This document shows positions 1 to 9,645 of a stretch of 64,000 nucleotides of DNA, one piece after another. Within the stretch, counting starts at the first letter, position 1; each line of letters starts with the position of its first letter. Below the pieces are notes generated by a model. It saw only the letters and a program-made list of their open reading frames with translations, had not been told where the DNA came from and did not search any database. The position numbers and the translations under genes were made by a program. Where the stretch lies: assembly GCA_017399305.1 (NCBI GenBank), contig JAFQDK010000053.1:1-64000 (forward strand), read 5' to 3'. The DNA is from Clostridia bacterium. GTDB taxonomy: Bacteria; Bacillota; Clostridia; Oscillospirales; CAG-272.

Positions 1-318
1 GAACTTTTAAACACTGCAATAAAGCATTGCAAAATTGAAAGATTCTTTTCTGAAATATTCTCTTGTGCTACTCTTGGTAAAGGCAAGGACAAGCCTGACA
101 TATATCTGCTCGCAAAAAAGTTTTTGGGAGAGAAGACAGAGGATACATGGGTTTTCGAGGACTCGCTGACTGCTATTGAAACCGCTGTAAAAATTGGCAT
201 GCCTACAGTGGGAATATACGACCGCTACAATTTTGGACAAGAAAGAATCGAGAAAATTGCTACTGAATACATTGCCGACGGCGAAACACTCTTAAAACTC
301 TTTTACATAGATAATTAG
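1..318 (+). CDS. HAD-superfamily phosphatase (beta-phosphoglucomutase-like), 5' truncated
   Basis: Reading frame 1 is open from the first base to a TAG, giving the last 105 residues; the start lies outside the window. The fragment shows the C-terminal half of the HAD Rossmann core: a KPDIYLLAKK segment carrying the motif III lysine, then VFEDSLTAIETA, the acidic motif IV that binds Mg2+. These are typical of the small-cap HAD subgroup containing beta-phosphoglucomutase and sugar-phosphate phosphatases. Motifs I and II, which hold the nucleophilic Asp, are not in the window, so the substrate cannot be assigned. A sugar-phosphate role would suit the surrounding carbohydrate genes, but that is inference. 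Confidence 0.85.
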   Translation, partial: ELLNTAIKHCKIERFFSEIFSCATLGKGKDKPDIYLLAKKFLGEKTEDTWVFEDSLTAIETAVKIGMPTVGIYDRYNFGQERIEKIATEYIADGETLLKLFYIDN

Positions 319-444
319 CAATATAAATATTATGCTGCCCTAAGGTCTTCCTTAGAAACACGGCTATGACGTCAGTTTCACCAAGTACTGCCTACTTCCC
401 AATTCCGTGAAAAGCATTGGTCACACGCCGCGTCCACCATAAAG

Positions 445-485
445 CCACGCTGATTTTGCCGGAATTAGCGTGGTTTTGCTTTTTA
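445..485 (+). terminator. Intrinsic terminator after the HAD gene
   Basis: A 7-bp stem CCACGCT/AGCGTGG (445-451 and 467-473) is followed by TTTTGCTTTTT. It can serve the HAD gene on the plus strand and lies just beyond the stop of the opposing AraC gene. The stretch 319-444 holds no gene I can support and looks richer in G+C than its neighbours. Confidence 0.7.
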
Positions 486-1493
486 TTCGTTTTTTGAGGT
501 CGTCCCATGATAGTCTTCTCCGCTCCGCGCCATCGCTCGATAATTTAGAGGCGTTGTCCCCACAAGATTCTTAAAATGCTTAATAAAATGCGAGCAATCA
601 AAAAAGCCTGTTTCGATACTGATTTCTGTTACGGAAAGGTCGGTATCGAGCAGAAGCTCTTTGGCCTTGTCGATTTTTTGCATTACAATAAATTTTTGAG
701 GTGTCGTGTCTAACGTACTGCGGAAATATCGATTGAGGGATGCAATACTGCACCCGACTTTTTTTGCAACATGTTCAGTTAGAATGCTTTCTGAAAGATG
801 ATTTGTAATATAGTCAATAGCACCAATCACAATATTGTTTTGACTTTTATCGGATATTGCGTTAATCTGATTTATATAATGCCGACAAGTTAGCGCAACA
901 ATCTGCACAATGCACCCTCGTATAAGCTGTGTGTCGATTCCGTCACAGGGTGAATTTTTGGCGTCAATCGGTGCTATAGAATAAACGGTATTGAATAAGT
1001 CAAGCAGCTTATTGTAGCCCTCCCCCTCGAACTTTAACATATACTGAAAATTATAGTCCTTCTTCAGCTTGACATCGTAATTGAAAATGAATGCATATTC
1101 CTTTATATTGGCAAACTGTATGCCAAGTTGTTTTAAGAAGGCTCTATCAATCACAATGTGAAAAACCGTAATACCTTCGTCATAGACATAACCGTGTCTA
1201 ACATTTGGCGGCACGATAAAAAAACATCCCTTTTCAACATTGAATTTGTTGTCGCCGAAAAAGTGCACTCCTCTGCCTTCGGTTATAAAGTTCAACTCAT
1301 AGTAGTCGTGGCAATGCATAAAAATATGGTAGTTTTTGAAAAGGATTGCCCTTGCTATGTTATTTTTATCATTCAAAAAAGAAAAAGGGAACGACTCGGG
1401 AACGCATGAAGGAAGATGCTCGGATGCCTCTGTATACTTTCCGCTATCATCCCAAAGTAATCGTTTATCCGCCAATCCAATCCCCCCAATCAT
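483..1493 (-). CDS. AraC-family transcriptional regulator (cupin sensor + C-terminal HTH)
   Basis: About 336 residues. The N-terminal half is a cupin-like effector domain (HCHDYYELNFITEGRG, then a VPPNVRHGY turn), as in sugar-responsive AraC proteins. The last ~100 residues are the double HTH: a VAKKVGCSIASLNRYFRS helix pair, then the signature around ISIETGFFDCSHFIKHFK. Upstream in-frame ATG codons fall inside the divergent gene and past the promoter, so I place the start at ATG 1493. A TTG at 1475 with a GGGGGG tract just upstream is an alternative. It is transcribed divergently from the large GH127-like dockerin gene and is the obvious candidate regulator of it; the inducer is unknown. Confidence 0.88.
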   Translation of the reverse strand: MIGGIGLADKRLLWDDSGKYTEASEHLPSCVPESFPFSFLNDKNNIARAILFKNYHIFMHCHDYYELNFITEGRGVHFFGDNKFNVEKGCFFIVPPNVRHGYVYDEGITVFHIVIDRAFLKQLGIQFANIKEYAFIFNYDVKLKKDYNFQYMLKFEGEGYNKLLDLFNTVYSIAPIDAKNSPCDGIDTQLIRGCIVQIVALTCRHYINQINAISDKSQNNIVIGAIDYITNHLSESILTEHVAKKVGCSIASLNRYFRSTLDTTPQKFIVMQKIDKAKELLLDTDLSVTEISIETGFFDCSHFIKHFKNLVGTTPLNYRAMARSGEDYHGTTSKNE

Positions 1494-1505
1494 CGATTTG
1501 ATTGT

Positions 1506-1535
1506 ATTATACCATAAAATGCGTAAAATTAACAA
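1506..1535 (-). promoter_or_regulatory. Sigma-70-type promoter of the AraC gene
   Basis: On the minus strand TTGTTA (1530-1535) is separated by 18 bp from a perfect TATAAT (1506-1511). A plus-strand TATAAT at 1562-1567 serves the divergent dockerin gene, so the two promoters lie back to back within 70 bp, a typical site for AraC control. Confidence 0.6.
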
Positions 1536-1590
1536 TATTTTTTGTAAATAAATTGCTACAATATAATTAGCATCATACGGAGGTTTTGTT

Positions 1591-4500
1591 ATGAAAAAAA
1601 TATCACTTCTTATCATAAGTTTTTTTGTCTTGCTTTTTAGTTTTATCATTTCGGCAGTTGAGCAAGATACATCCGTTTTCACACATATTATAGATGATAG
1701 CGAAACGGACAAAATTACCTATTTTGGCAGTAACTGGACGGTGCTAAACCAAAAAGAAAATCGATATAAAAAAACACTGCATTCAGGGCAGACCATCGGG
1801 ATGGGATACGAATTTACCGCCGCAGATTGTACCAGAATTCAAATCTTCGGTTGGCGTGCAAGCTATGCCGGAAAAATGGAAATTTGTCTTGACGGAGAAA
1901 AAACATTCGCCGTTGATACAAACAACGGCAAGAACGGCGAGGTAACACAAACGCTTTTGTGGGATTCCGGCTATATACCGCGTGGTGAACACACTATCCG
2001 CGTTACCCATATGAGCACAGAGTGGGTTGAACTCGATTATATCGTAATAGAATGCGACACCCTGGCGCCTAATACAAGCATTATGGATGATACATCGGGC
2101 GAAATCACATACAACCGTTTCAGCGCCTTCAAGAATCAAGCATATTTGTATAACGGCACTGTGCATTCAGCACTTGCAGGCGAAGCATACTATGAATTCT
2201 CGGTAATTGATACGCGCCAGGTTGAGATTTATGGCGATTGCGGCGTAAATCGCGGTAAACTTGATTTTTATATTGACGGCGTCTACGACAAGACGGTGGA
2301 CCTATATTCGAGAACTACCGTGCCGACCGCGCTTATCTACAGTTCACCAATCCTTGACGAAGGAACACATACGATAAAGGTGACAAAATCTGCAAGCAGT
2401 AACGGTGCGGCAACTGCAAATCAGGAATGGGTTACATTTGACTATGCAAAAAAGAGGACATATATGAAATCATATCAATTCGATCAACATTCTTTTGCCT
2501 ATACAGGTTCGTGGACTTCCTTTTCAAACCTTGATACCACACAATATATAAACGGCGACTGTCTTTCTTCATATCTTAAAGGATCTACGGCAGAATTTAG
2601 CGTAAAGGGCGCAAAGCGATTGCAGTTTTACAGCAGCTGCAAGTATGACCGGTGCAACGCAGACATATATATCAACGGCGAAAAGGTCGCAACCGTCACA
2701 CAGTATTCGGATTCTTACATCAAAGAAAAGCTTTTGTTTGATAGCGGACTTTTGAAAACAGACATCACAACAGTTAAATTTGTCATCAAAGGTGAATCCG
2801 GTAATCCGGATCGTGCTGAAGCAAATAACTGGTTTGAGGTGGACAAGATCACTGTATGGAGTGATGATAGCGTCACGCCGATTATCTCATCAGGTAACAA
2901 CCAATTCTTCCGCTACGATAACGGTGTAAAAACCGTAACGGATGCAACGGCTGTCGGCGGTACATATACAAGCCTGACGCACGGGCAATCCGCGTATGTC
3001 ACCGCGTGCGGAAAAGAGCTTCGCTTCTATGCACTAAATGCAAGCGATGCGATTGGTACCGTCACCGTTGACGGCGTAACATACGATTTCAATTCCGCCG
3101 CAGACGAATGCTTCTTCAAAGCTCAACTCTCGGAAGATAAAATGCACACAATAGAAATTCATGTTCTATCCGGCGAATTGAAACTGAATTATTTGGTTAC
3201 CGACGACGAAAATCTCACCACAGTAAGCTTTGAAATGCGTCGCCTCGCACTTGCGGAAATGGCAGAGAAAAAAGCGGGAACATGGCAAACCAGTTCCCCC
3301 GAAGCCTGGGTGCGCCAAAACTACACCGCGAATTCTCCCGTAAACGGTGTACACCTGCTTGACGGCGCACTAAAGGTCGCATTTGACAACAATATTTCCT
3401 ACGTAAAGAAGTGTTACGCAAAGGAAAACTACGTGGACTCGTCCTCGTCATGGATAACCGTTCTGACCGGCTCTAACTACGGCAGAATGCTCGGCGCCGC
3501 AGGCAACGCACTCCGATTTACGAACGATGCCGAGCTTTCCGCAATTGTTGACGATATCGTCGGCGTTGTAAAAAGCAATCAGCAGGAAAGCGGATATCTT
3601 ATGCCCTATGATGAATCCTATATGGGCGGAAATTCCAATTCCTTCTATGACGAAAGACGCGCCTACGACGTGGCAAATCTTACAAAAGGGTTGCTTTCGG
3701 CAGGGTATGCAAAAGAGTTGTCAGGCACACCCGCCGCGGATAACGAGGCGTATACCTTGCTCAGAGACTTCTATGATTGGTGGGGTACAAACGAAAAAGC
3801 AAAGGAATACGGCAGAAATGTTCTGAAAGGCCACCTTGGTGTACAAGGAATGCCCGGATTTACCAAAATGTATCTCTCCTCCATAGGTCAGCCGCAGGAT
3901 CTGCTTTGCGCCGAAGAATATTTCGTGCAGAATTGGTGGATGGAGTATCTTTCCAAAGGCGTTGTGGAAAGTATATACCGCTTCCCGATCAACCGTCCGC
4001 ACTGCTACCTGACGACGGTCGTAGACAGCTATTTCGATATGTATATGGCAACAGGCGATGTGCGCTATCTCGAAGCATGCAAGGGCTATTACGAGATGTA
4101 CGTCGAAAACTTCATGCACAAGGGCGGCATCGCAGCTATTTGCGAGCATACCGAATATTCGCCTAAATCTTATCATCTTGACACAATCTATCACACAGGC
4201 GAAACTTGCGGCAGCGTGTTCTTTATTGAACTGAGTCAAAAGTTTTTAAATCTCTATCCGACGAACGAGATGTATGCTGCAAATATTGAACAGGCGCTTT
4301 ACAATGTAATCCTTGCATCTCAAGTAGGCGATACAGGCATTCGCTACCATAACAGAATGAACGGAACGCTCAATCTTGCAAAAAATATAAATCATTGTTG
4401 TGAGGTAAACGCAACGCCTTTGATTGCAAGGCTTCCCGAGTTTGTATTCTCTGTTTCAAGCGATGCAGTATACGTCAATCTTTATGAACCGGCAATGATA

Positions 4501-5250
4501 GAAACGGTAGTTTCGGGAAAAGAGGCTTCGGTGCGTATCGATGGCTCTACTCTCGCAGAAGATCCTATAACGGTAACCGTCAGCGGTGATATCGCAAATC
4601 TGTATCTTCGTATACCGAGTTATGCAGCGGACAAAAAGGTTACGTTTTACATAAACGGTATTGCAACGACTGCAGAACGCGGAACATATACAAAACTCGA
4701 AAACGTTGCAGATGGCTCCGTTATTACAATGGAATTCGGCAAAAAGCTTGAAAGCTCGCTTTACGAGGGGGCAACACAAGTAGAGGGCAAGGAAAGATAC
4801 TGCTTTATGAAAGGGTCCGTCCTCTACGCCGTAAAGAGCACAAACAACGCAAGATACGATTACAAGCGCACTGTTCACGGCAAAGCCAGCGCCAATAATG
4901 ATGAATATGCGATCGACCTCGATATGAGTAAAAACAAATTCATCCGCGGTCTTGTACAGAACAGTGACGGTACCTTCGCATATACGGAAAAAGGCGAAAG
5001 AGTTTACGAATTAGTTCCATATAACTCGATCAAAGACGGTGAATTCTTCTCAATCTATCCGCTGTTTAACCCTCCCGTCCTCGGTGACGTTACCGCTGAC
5101 GACGCTTTGAGTCTGTTAGATGTTCTCCGCGTGTTAAAAGATATCAGTAATGTACCAACCATAAATACTGACATTGCAGACATGGACGGTGACTCCGATG
5201 TAGATCTTGCTGATGCACTGCTTATTTTAAAAAAGATACTTTCCAACTAA
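1591..5250 (+). CDS. Secreted GH127-like beta-L-arabinofuranosidase (DUF1680) with C-terminal dockerin
   Basis: 1219 residues, start fixed by GGAGG at 1580-1584. A signal peptide (about 1-24, hydrophobic core LLIISFFVLLFSFII) is followed by three repeated ~130-residue beta-rich modules (about 35-430) that look like carbohydrate-binding domains, each with an FxGSW-like start and an IxIDGE-like hairpin. The (alpha/alpha)6 catalytic region spans about 540-1150. It carries E871-T-C873 and the adjacent pair C936-C937, matching the Zn-thiolate site of GH127 beta-L-arabinofuranosidases (Glu-x-Cys plus Cys-Cys, with a Cys as nucleophile). The C-terminus is a type I dockerin: a degenerate first half GDVTADDALSLLDVLRVL and a good second half DMDGDSDVDLADALLIL. 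It probably removes arabinose from plant polymers while docked on a scaffold. No cohesin is visible in the window. Confidence 0.85.
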   Translation: MKKISLLIISFFVLLFSFIISAVEQDTSVFTHIIDDSETDKITYFGSNWTVLNQKENRYKKTLHSGQTIGMGYEFTAADCTRIQIFGWRASYAGKMEICLDGEKTFAVDTNNGKNGEVTQTLLWDSGYIPRGEHTIRVTHMSTEWVELDYIVIECDTLAPNTSIMDDTSGEITYNRFSAFKNQAYLYNGTVHSALAGEAYYEFSVIDTRQVEIYGDCGVNRGKLDFYIDGVYDKTVDLYSRTTVPTALIYSSPILDEGTHTIKVTKSASSNGAATANQEWVTFDYAKKRTYMKSYQFDQHSFAYTGSWTSFSNLDTTQYINGDCLSSYLKGSTAEFSVKGAKRLQFYSSCKYDRCNADIYINGEKVATVTQYSDSYIKEKLLFDSGLLKTDITTVKFVIKGESGNPDRAEANNWFEVDKITVWSDDSVTPIISSGNNQFFRYDNGVKTVTDATAVGGTYTSLTHGQSAYVTACGKELRFYALNASDAIGTVTVDGVTYDFNSAADECFFKAQLSEDKMHTIEIHVLSGELKLNYLVTDDENLTTVSFEMRRLALAEMAEKKAGTWQTSSPEAWVRQNYTANSPVNGVHLLDGALKVAFDNNISYVKKCYAKENYVDSSSSWITVLTGSNYGRMLGAAGNALRFTNDAELSAIVDDIVGVVKSNQQESGYLMPYDESYMGGNSNSFYDERRAYDVANLTKGLLSAGYAKELSGTPAADNEAYTLLRDFYDWWGTNEKAKEYGRNVLKGHLGVQGMPGFTKMYLSSIGQPQDLLCAEEYFVQNWWMEYLSKGVVESIYRFPINRPHCYLTTVVDSYFDMYMATGDVRYLEACKGYYEMYVENFMHKGGIAAICEHTEYSPKSYHLDTIYHTGETCGSVFFIELSQKFLNLYPTNEMYAANIEQALYNVILASQVGDTGIRYHNRMNGTLNLAKNINHCCEVNATPLIARLPEFVFSVSSDAVYVNLYEPAMIETVVSGKEASVRIDGSTLAEDPITVTVSGDIANLYLRIPSYAADKKVTFYINGIATTAERGTYTKLENVADGSVITMEFGKKLESSLYEGATQVEGKERYCFMKGSVLYAVKSTNNARYDYKRTVHGKASANNDEYAIDLDMSKNKFIRGLVQNSDGTFAYTEKGERVYELVPYNSIKDGEFFSIYPLFNPPVLGDVTADDALSLLDVLRVLKDISNVPTINTDIADMDGDSDVDLADALLILKKILSN

Positions 5251-5264
5251 TAGAAAGCCCCCTG

Positions 5265-5372
5265 TTTTGCACCCCCTCTCCTTTTTTGAACCGCAAATTT
5301 TGCACCCTCTTTGAGCGAAAAATGTGCAATTTGCACCCCCTCCCCCTCAAAAAAGGGCGTTTTGCACCCCCT
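5265..5372 (+). repeat. Four-copy TTTTGCACCC tandem motif
   Basis: The motif TTTTGCACCC(CCT), one copy starting ATTTG, occurs at about 5265, 5298, 5330 and 5360, spaced 30-33 bp (about three helical turns). It lies right after the dockerin gene stop. Spacers are C- and A-rich and unrelated. The rest of 5373-5648 shows no gene; it ends with TATAAT at 5617-5622 serving the following pseudogene. Confidence 0.75.
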
Positions 5373-5648
5373 GTTTTTTCTATCAAAATATGCGTTCTTA
5401 CACATTCAGTCTCGCGTCCAGCGATAACTAAACAAAAAGTGCCTTATAGCTAAGCTTTACTTGCTATATGCCGATTTGTCCTATCTTAATTTTTTCATAG
5501 TTTCTCACCTCTCACTTTACTATTTACATTTTGATACGCAAAAAAATGTAAATAGCACAGATGATATTATTTAACCGAAATGATATAAATTGTTCTGCAA
5601 GCACAACGTTGATTTGCTATAATATTTTAAAGAGATGGTGTAAAATAT

Positions 5649-6433
5649 ATGGACTTCTCTTTGGAAAATATCAAAATTACAAAAATCCGCGGCGTCTACA
5701 GTGTTAACTTCAAAGATAAACGTTTTGCAGAAAGAAAAGACCGTAAGGTTTGCGCTTTCGCTTACAAAACATGCGATAAAACGGAATATATCTGTGAGCA
5801 AAAAAACTATATAGCTGACAAAAACAACGTATTGCTTATCCCTCCGCAAAAACCGTATACCTACAACGTTTTGGAGCTTGGAACGTGAATCATGATAGAG
5901 TTTGAATGTAATAAAGATATCAGTGATTTTTACCTTTACAGAATCTCAGACAGCGAGCAAATACGAAGTCTTTTTACCGAAGTTTCACAACTCTAGGCTG
6001 CAAAAAGTAACGGATATAATCTCGAAATCATTTCGGTTGTCTATAAAATTCTTTATTCCGTTTACATCAGCGGCAATATTGATTACAGTATTCAAAAAAA
6101 GAAACGGCTCTGTTGCCGGCGGTAAAATACATTCAGGAACACTATTGTCGAAGCGATATAAGCAATGATGACCTTGCTCGCCTTGCAGATATGAGTACGG
6201 TATATTTCCGCAAGATGTTTACAAAGAGATATGGCGTTTCTCAAATGAAATATATCAGCAATATTAAAATCGAAACGTCAAAAAACATGTTACTCAGCAA
6301 CAGTTTAACCGTGTCAGAAATTGCAGAAGAAGTAGGCTTTTCAAGTGTATACTCATTTTTACGTATTTTTAAAAGACAAACCTGTCTTTCGCCCACAGAG
6401 TTTTTGAAAAAGAACAGTACATTTTCAATTTGA
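5649..6433 (+). pseudogene. Decayed AraC-family regulator
   Basis: The N-terminal part (5649-5888) encodes a cupin-like start ending PPQKPYTYNVLELGT, then an in-frame TGA (5886-5888). The frame continues readably to a second stop, TAG (5994-5996), and on to about 6105, where a frameshift moves the code by one position. The final ~104 residues read as an intact AraC double HTH, with LADMSTVYFRKMFTKRYG and IAEEVGFSSVYSFLRIFK. Two nonsense codons plus one frameshift make a functional full-length product unlikely. Other genes here end in TGA, so this is not code reassignment. It sits between two polysaccharide-degradation loci and was probably a local sugar regulator. Confidence 0.85.
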
Positions 6434-6592
6434 TAGCAGCAAAAAGAATCTCGTATTTTGCATCCCTATACTTTAAAAACAACGAATGCATTCCCCCGTT
6501 TTTAACAGTTCTGTTCATAACCTCGGGAGAGTACTGCTAATCATGAGCTTATTATAGTAAAAAAGGTAATGAAGATTGGAAAGAATAAAAAA

Positions 6593-6627
6593 ACTGACTC
6601 CGTTTAAAAAACGGAGTCAGTTTTTTA
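6593..6627. terminator. Bidirectional terminator
   Basis: A 13-bp perfect stem ACTGACTCCGTTT/AAACGGAGTCAGT (6593-6605, 6609-6621) has a 3-nt loop and is flanked by A6 and T7 tracts. It can end both the converging plus-strand pseudogene and the minus-strand GH32 operon. Confidence 0.85.
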
Positions 6628-6652
6628 CTTAATCTTTAATACTACCTATATG

Positions 6653-9631
6653 TTACATTGTTTCATATACTGAGAATGTTTTAATCAATGCTTTCCCGCT
6701 TGACTTAAGGGATATACCGTCTGCTGTCAGGAAGATAAAGTCTGCAAATACCTTTCCATCAGAGGTAAATGCCTCAATAACCGAATTGTCAAGCAGTGCG
6801 TAAAGTGAGAAGTATCCGTCACTGTCGCAAGTAACGGTTGCGGTTTTTGCAATTCTTGATATCGGTCCCGAATTCTTTGTATTCATTGTTACTTCAACAG
6901 TGCTTGCACTCAGATACTTGAATGTAAATGTAGTTGCATATCCGTCGCCCTCACGCATAGAAAGAGTAAGGGTTGCCCCCTCTTCAAGTTTTGCGTTAAG
7001 GTCGAAGATGCCATATACAGCATTTACCTCTTCAAGGTCAAGAGCGTTACTCTCGAGCGTTACATCCGTAAACTCACAAAGTGTATCGCCCTTTATGCCT
7101 TCGATTTCTTCAATTGGCTCAAACTTAAGAACCATCTGACCGTTTTCGGTAACAAGCGAAGTTACATAAGGAGTTGACTGCATGCCGTGCCAATATTTGT
7201 TATCAAGCAAAAATCCCGATTTATTATCACGCATCCAGCTCATAACAAGTGTGCGTCCATCAGCATCATTGTAGAAATTCTGAGTTGCGTAATGAGCATC
7301 GGCATAGAACATAGTATTATTTCTTCTCTGCTCCGCAACAAATTTAACTGTGTCACCGTCCCATACGAGGTCGCCGACAACATAGAACTTGCCCGAACCG
7401 ACATAAACATACTTGATGTTGTTCTCGTCGCCATCAAGCGGAAGTGCAAGCAGCATTGGGCACTCGCTTTCAATTGTGGTGCCGTCAAGGTACTTCATTG
7501 TTCCCTGCGAAGTCCAGTTGATAAGGTCGGGCGAAGTATAAAGCTCCATAGGTCCGCCGGCTATAACCATAAGCCAAAGTCCCTTTTCTTCGATCCACTG
7601 TACCTTAGGATCACGGAAGGACGCAAAGTACGCAGAAGAAGCGATTACGGGGTTGTTTTCATACTTTGTAAATGTGTAGCCGCCATCGGTTGAATATGCA
7701 AGCTCCTGACGGAACGGTCCTGTTGCGGTATAGAGCGCAACCACACGGTTTTCGGGTGCTGTGCTTTCATCAAAAAGTCCGCTTGTGTTATCCTTATCCA
7801 CTACTGCACAACCGCTGAAAATACAGTCACCGTCGGCAGGACGGTCAATTGCAATACCGTAGTCTGTCCAGTTAAGCAAATCCTTTGAAGAAGCGTGTCC
7901 CCAAACCTGATTTCCTATTTTCATTACGGTAGGATTCCACTGATAGTACGTATGGTACTCGCCTGTGAGTTCATTATAAAACAGTCCGTTCGGGTCGTTC
8001 ATAAAATTAATCGGAGGAGTAACATGGTATTTAGGACGGTAAGTATCCGAATATATAAGTTCAGTAGGTATATCACGCCAAAACTCGAACGTAACGGTGC
8101 TCTTGCGTGCATACTTATCACGGATATCTACTTTAACTACGTTTTTGCCGTATTCGGGAGTAAAGGTGTATTCTCCATCCACAAAAGCAGTAGTACCCAC
8201 ACTTGCGGTATAACCGCTTGGCAAATCCGCTTTTATTATAACCTCGCCGCTATAATCTCCTATATCAACCTTGTGATATGTCTGAGATACATCAATATCA
8301 ATACTCTTTTCACCGTAAGCCAAAGACATATCGCCAAGAGTTTGCTTTACACCGTCTACAGTAATTACAATATCGCTGAAGACTACATTGGATTTAAAGG
8401 TATTAAATCCGATATATCCGCCTGCAAAATCCGACTTAGTACCCGTTATTATGTGTTCACCGTCAAGATAGCAATTCATTATTCCGTCTGCACTAACATC
8501 AATTGAAACATCGAACTCGGTTTGAGAAAGTTTTTCATCAGAAAGTGCAAAAACATTTGAAGTACCGCTTATAGTTCCTACTTTGACACCGAAAAGGCGA
8601 GCTCTCTTTTCTGCAACTGCCACATTCAAGCAATACCATCCCGAAGCGGGATTGGCTTTGTCACCAACACCAAATACGATACCGCCTGTTTTGCGGCCGG
8701 CAGTTACATTTAATTTAGCATCAACTTTAAAAGCTGTTTTTGCCGGAACATAAACATCTGTCATCGCAAAGCTGTCGCCTCTTGTGGAGTTAGTTGCAGT
8801 AAGGATGCCGCTGTTATAATTCCAGTTGCCGCTTACTACATCGATTGCTTTGTTTTCATTAAAAGAGTTTTCGCCGGTACGCAATTTTATGTTACTGAAT
8901 ACCACACGGCTCTTGAAAGAGTTAAATCCGATATATCCTCCCGCAAAGTCCGGCTCATTATATGAAGCAACAAAAGCACCGTCCAGATAGTAAGATATCT
9001 TTCCTCTTTCGGTAACCGAAACTTTAATTGTAAAGGTGTCCTTTGCAAGCTCTTCTTCGGTAAGAGGTCTTTGCGCTGCCGAATTTGTGCCCACAGTTCC
9101 TGTGCCGACCGAGAACAAACGTGTATTTTTGCTTCCCTTGTTTACGTTCACGCAATACCACGCAACTGAAGGGCTGATAGGTGCAGCCACGCCGAAAGTA
9201 ATACCGCCGCAGTTTCCGTCGGTTATATGCATAGTAGCCTCTACTTCAAATGCAGTACCGGCAGGAACGTATGTGTGGCTGGTTGCAAAGCCGTCAGCAC
9301 CTGTGGTACTGTTTACCACAAGTTGACCGTCAACATAGCTCCATGTCGCACTAGCAGCTGTAAATGCCAGTTTCTTAGATACATCGACCATCTCGTTGTT
9401 TTTGGGATCGTTTACGATACGGCTGAGCAGAACAATGCCGTCAATAACCGTCACCTTGCCGTCTCCGTCAAGGTCGAGAGTCTTTGACGGATTTTCAACT
9501 GCCACTTGCTTAAGCACGGAGATAACATCAATCAGATTCTCTTTGCCGTCTTCGTTAACATCGCCGCTTTCGGCAGAAATACCGAGAATAAAAACCAATG
9601 CAAGAACCAACAATGCTATAATCTTTTTCAT
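6653..9631 (-). CDS. Secreted GH32 fructan hydrolase (levanase/inulinase type) with N-terminal dockerin
   Basis: 992 residues from ATG 9631, chosen because AAGGGGTGG precedes it and a signal peptide (MKKIIALLVLALVFILGISA) follows directly. Immediately after the signal lies a type I dockerin (GDVNEDGKENLIDVISVLKQ and DLDGDGKVTVIDGIVLLS), unusual in being N-terminal. Two tandem ~170-residue LamG-like modules follow (about 85-430), each ending in a DFAGGYIGFN(S/T)FKS.VVFS strand. The GH32 five-bladed propeller has nucleophile D546 in NDPNG, transition-state stabiliser D674 in RDP and acid/base E723 in the EC motif; a C-terminal beta-sandwich completes it. It releases fructose or fructo-oligosaccharides from levan or inulin outside the cell. 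Its 5' end follows the intracellular GH32 gene, so the two are likely one operon. Confidence 0.92.
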   Translation of the reverse strand: MKKIIALLVLALVFILGISAESGDVNEDGKENLIDVISVLKQVAVENPSKTLDLDGDGKVTVIDGIVLLSRIVNDPKNNEMVDVSKKLAFTAASATWSYVDGQLVVNSTTGADGFATSHTYVPAGTAFEVEATMHITDGNCGGITFGVAAPISPSVAWYCVNVNKGSKNTRLFSVGTGTVGTNSAAQRPLTEEELAKDTFTIKVSVTERGKISYYLDGAFVASYNEPDFAGGYIGFNSFKSRVVFSNIKLRTGENSFNENKAIDVVSGNWNYNSGILTATNSTRGDSFAMTDVYVPAKTAFKVDAKLNVTAGRKTGGIVFGVGDKANPASGWYCLNVAVAEKRARLFGVKVGTISGTSNVFALSDEKLSQTEFDVSIDVSADGIMNCYLDGEHIITGTKSDFAGGYIGFNTFKSNVVFSDIVITVDGVKQTLGDMSLAYGEKSIDIDVSQTYHKVDIGDYSGEVIIKADLPSGYTASVGTTAFVDGEYTFTPEYGKNVVKVDIRDKYARKSTVTFEFWRDIPTELIYSDTYRPKYHVTPPINFMNDPNGLFYNELTGEYHTYYQWNPTVMKIGNQVWGHASSKDLLNWTDYGIAIDRPADGDCIFSGCAVVDKDNTSGLFDESTAPENRVVALYTATGPFRQELAYSTDGGYTFTKYENNPVIASSAYFASFRDPKVQWIEEKGLWLMVIAGGPMELYTSPDLINWTSQGTMKYLDGTTIESECPMLLALPLDGDENNIKYVYVGSGKFYVVGDLVWDGDTVKFVAEQRRNNTMFYADAHYATQNFYNDADGRTLVMSWMRDNKSGFLLDNKYWHGMQSTPYVTSLVTENGQMVLKFEPIEEIEGIKGDTLCEFTDVTLESNALDLEEVNAVYGIFDLNAKLEEGATLTLSMREGDGYATTFTFKYLSASTVEVTMNTKNSGPISRIAKTATVTCDSDGYFSLYALLDNSVIEAFTSDGKVFADFIFLTADGISLKSSGKALIKTFSVYETM

Positions 9632-9645
9632 AAGTGCCACCCCTT

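Noticed and set aside
353..375. Vector-like sequence resembling a lacZ reverse-primer site
   Set aside because: The match is short with a gap and surrounded by ordinary sequence; most likely chance.
5265..5372. CRISPR array
   Set aside because: Repeats are only 10-13 bp, spacers about 20 bp, and no cas gene is near.
5902..6168. Separate 88-codon gene inside the AraC pseudogene
   Set aside because: It is an alternative frame across the decayed regulator; the regulator frame carries the recognisable sequence.
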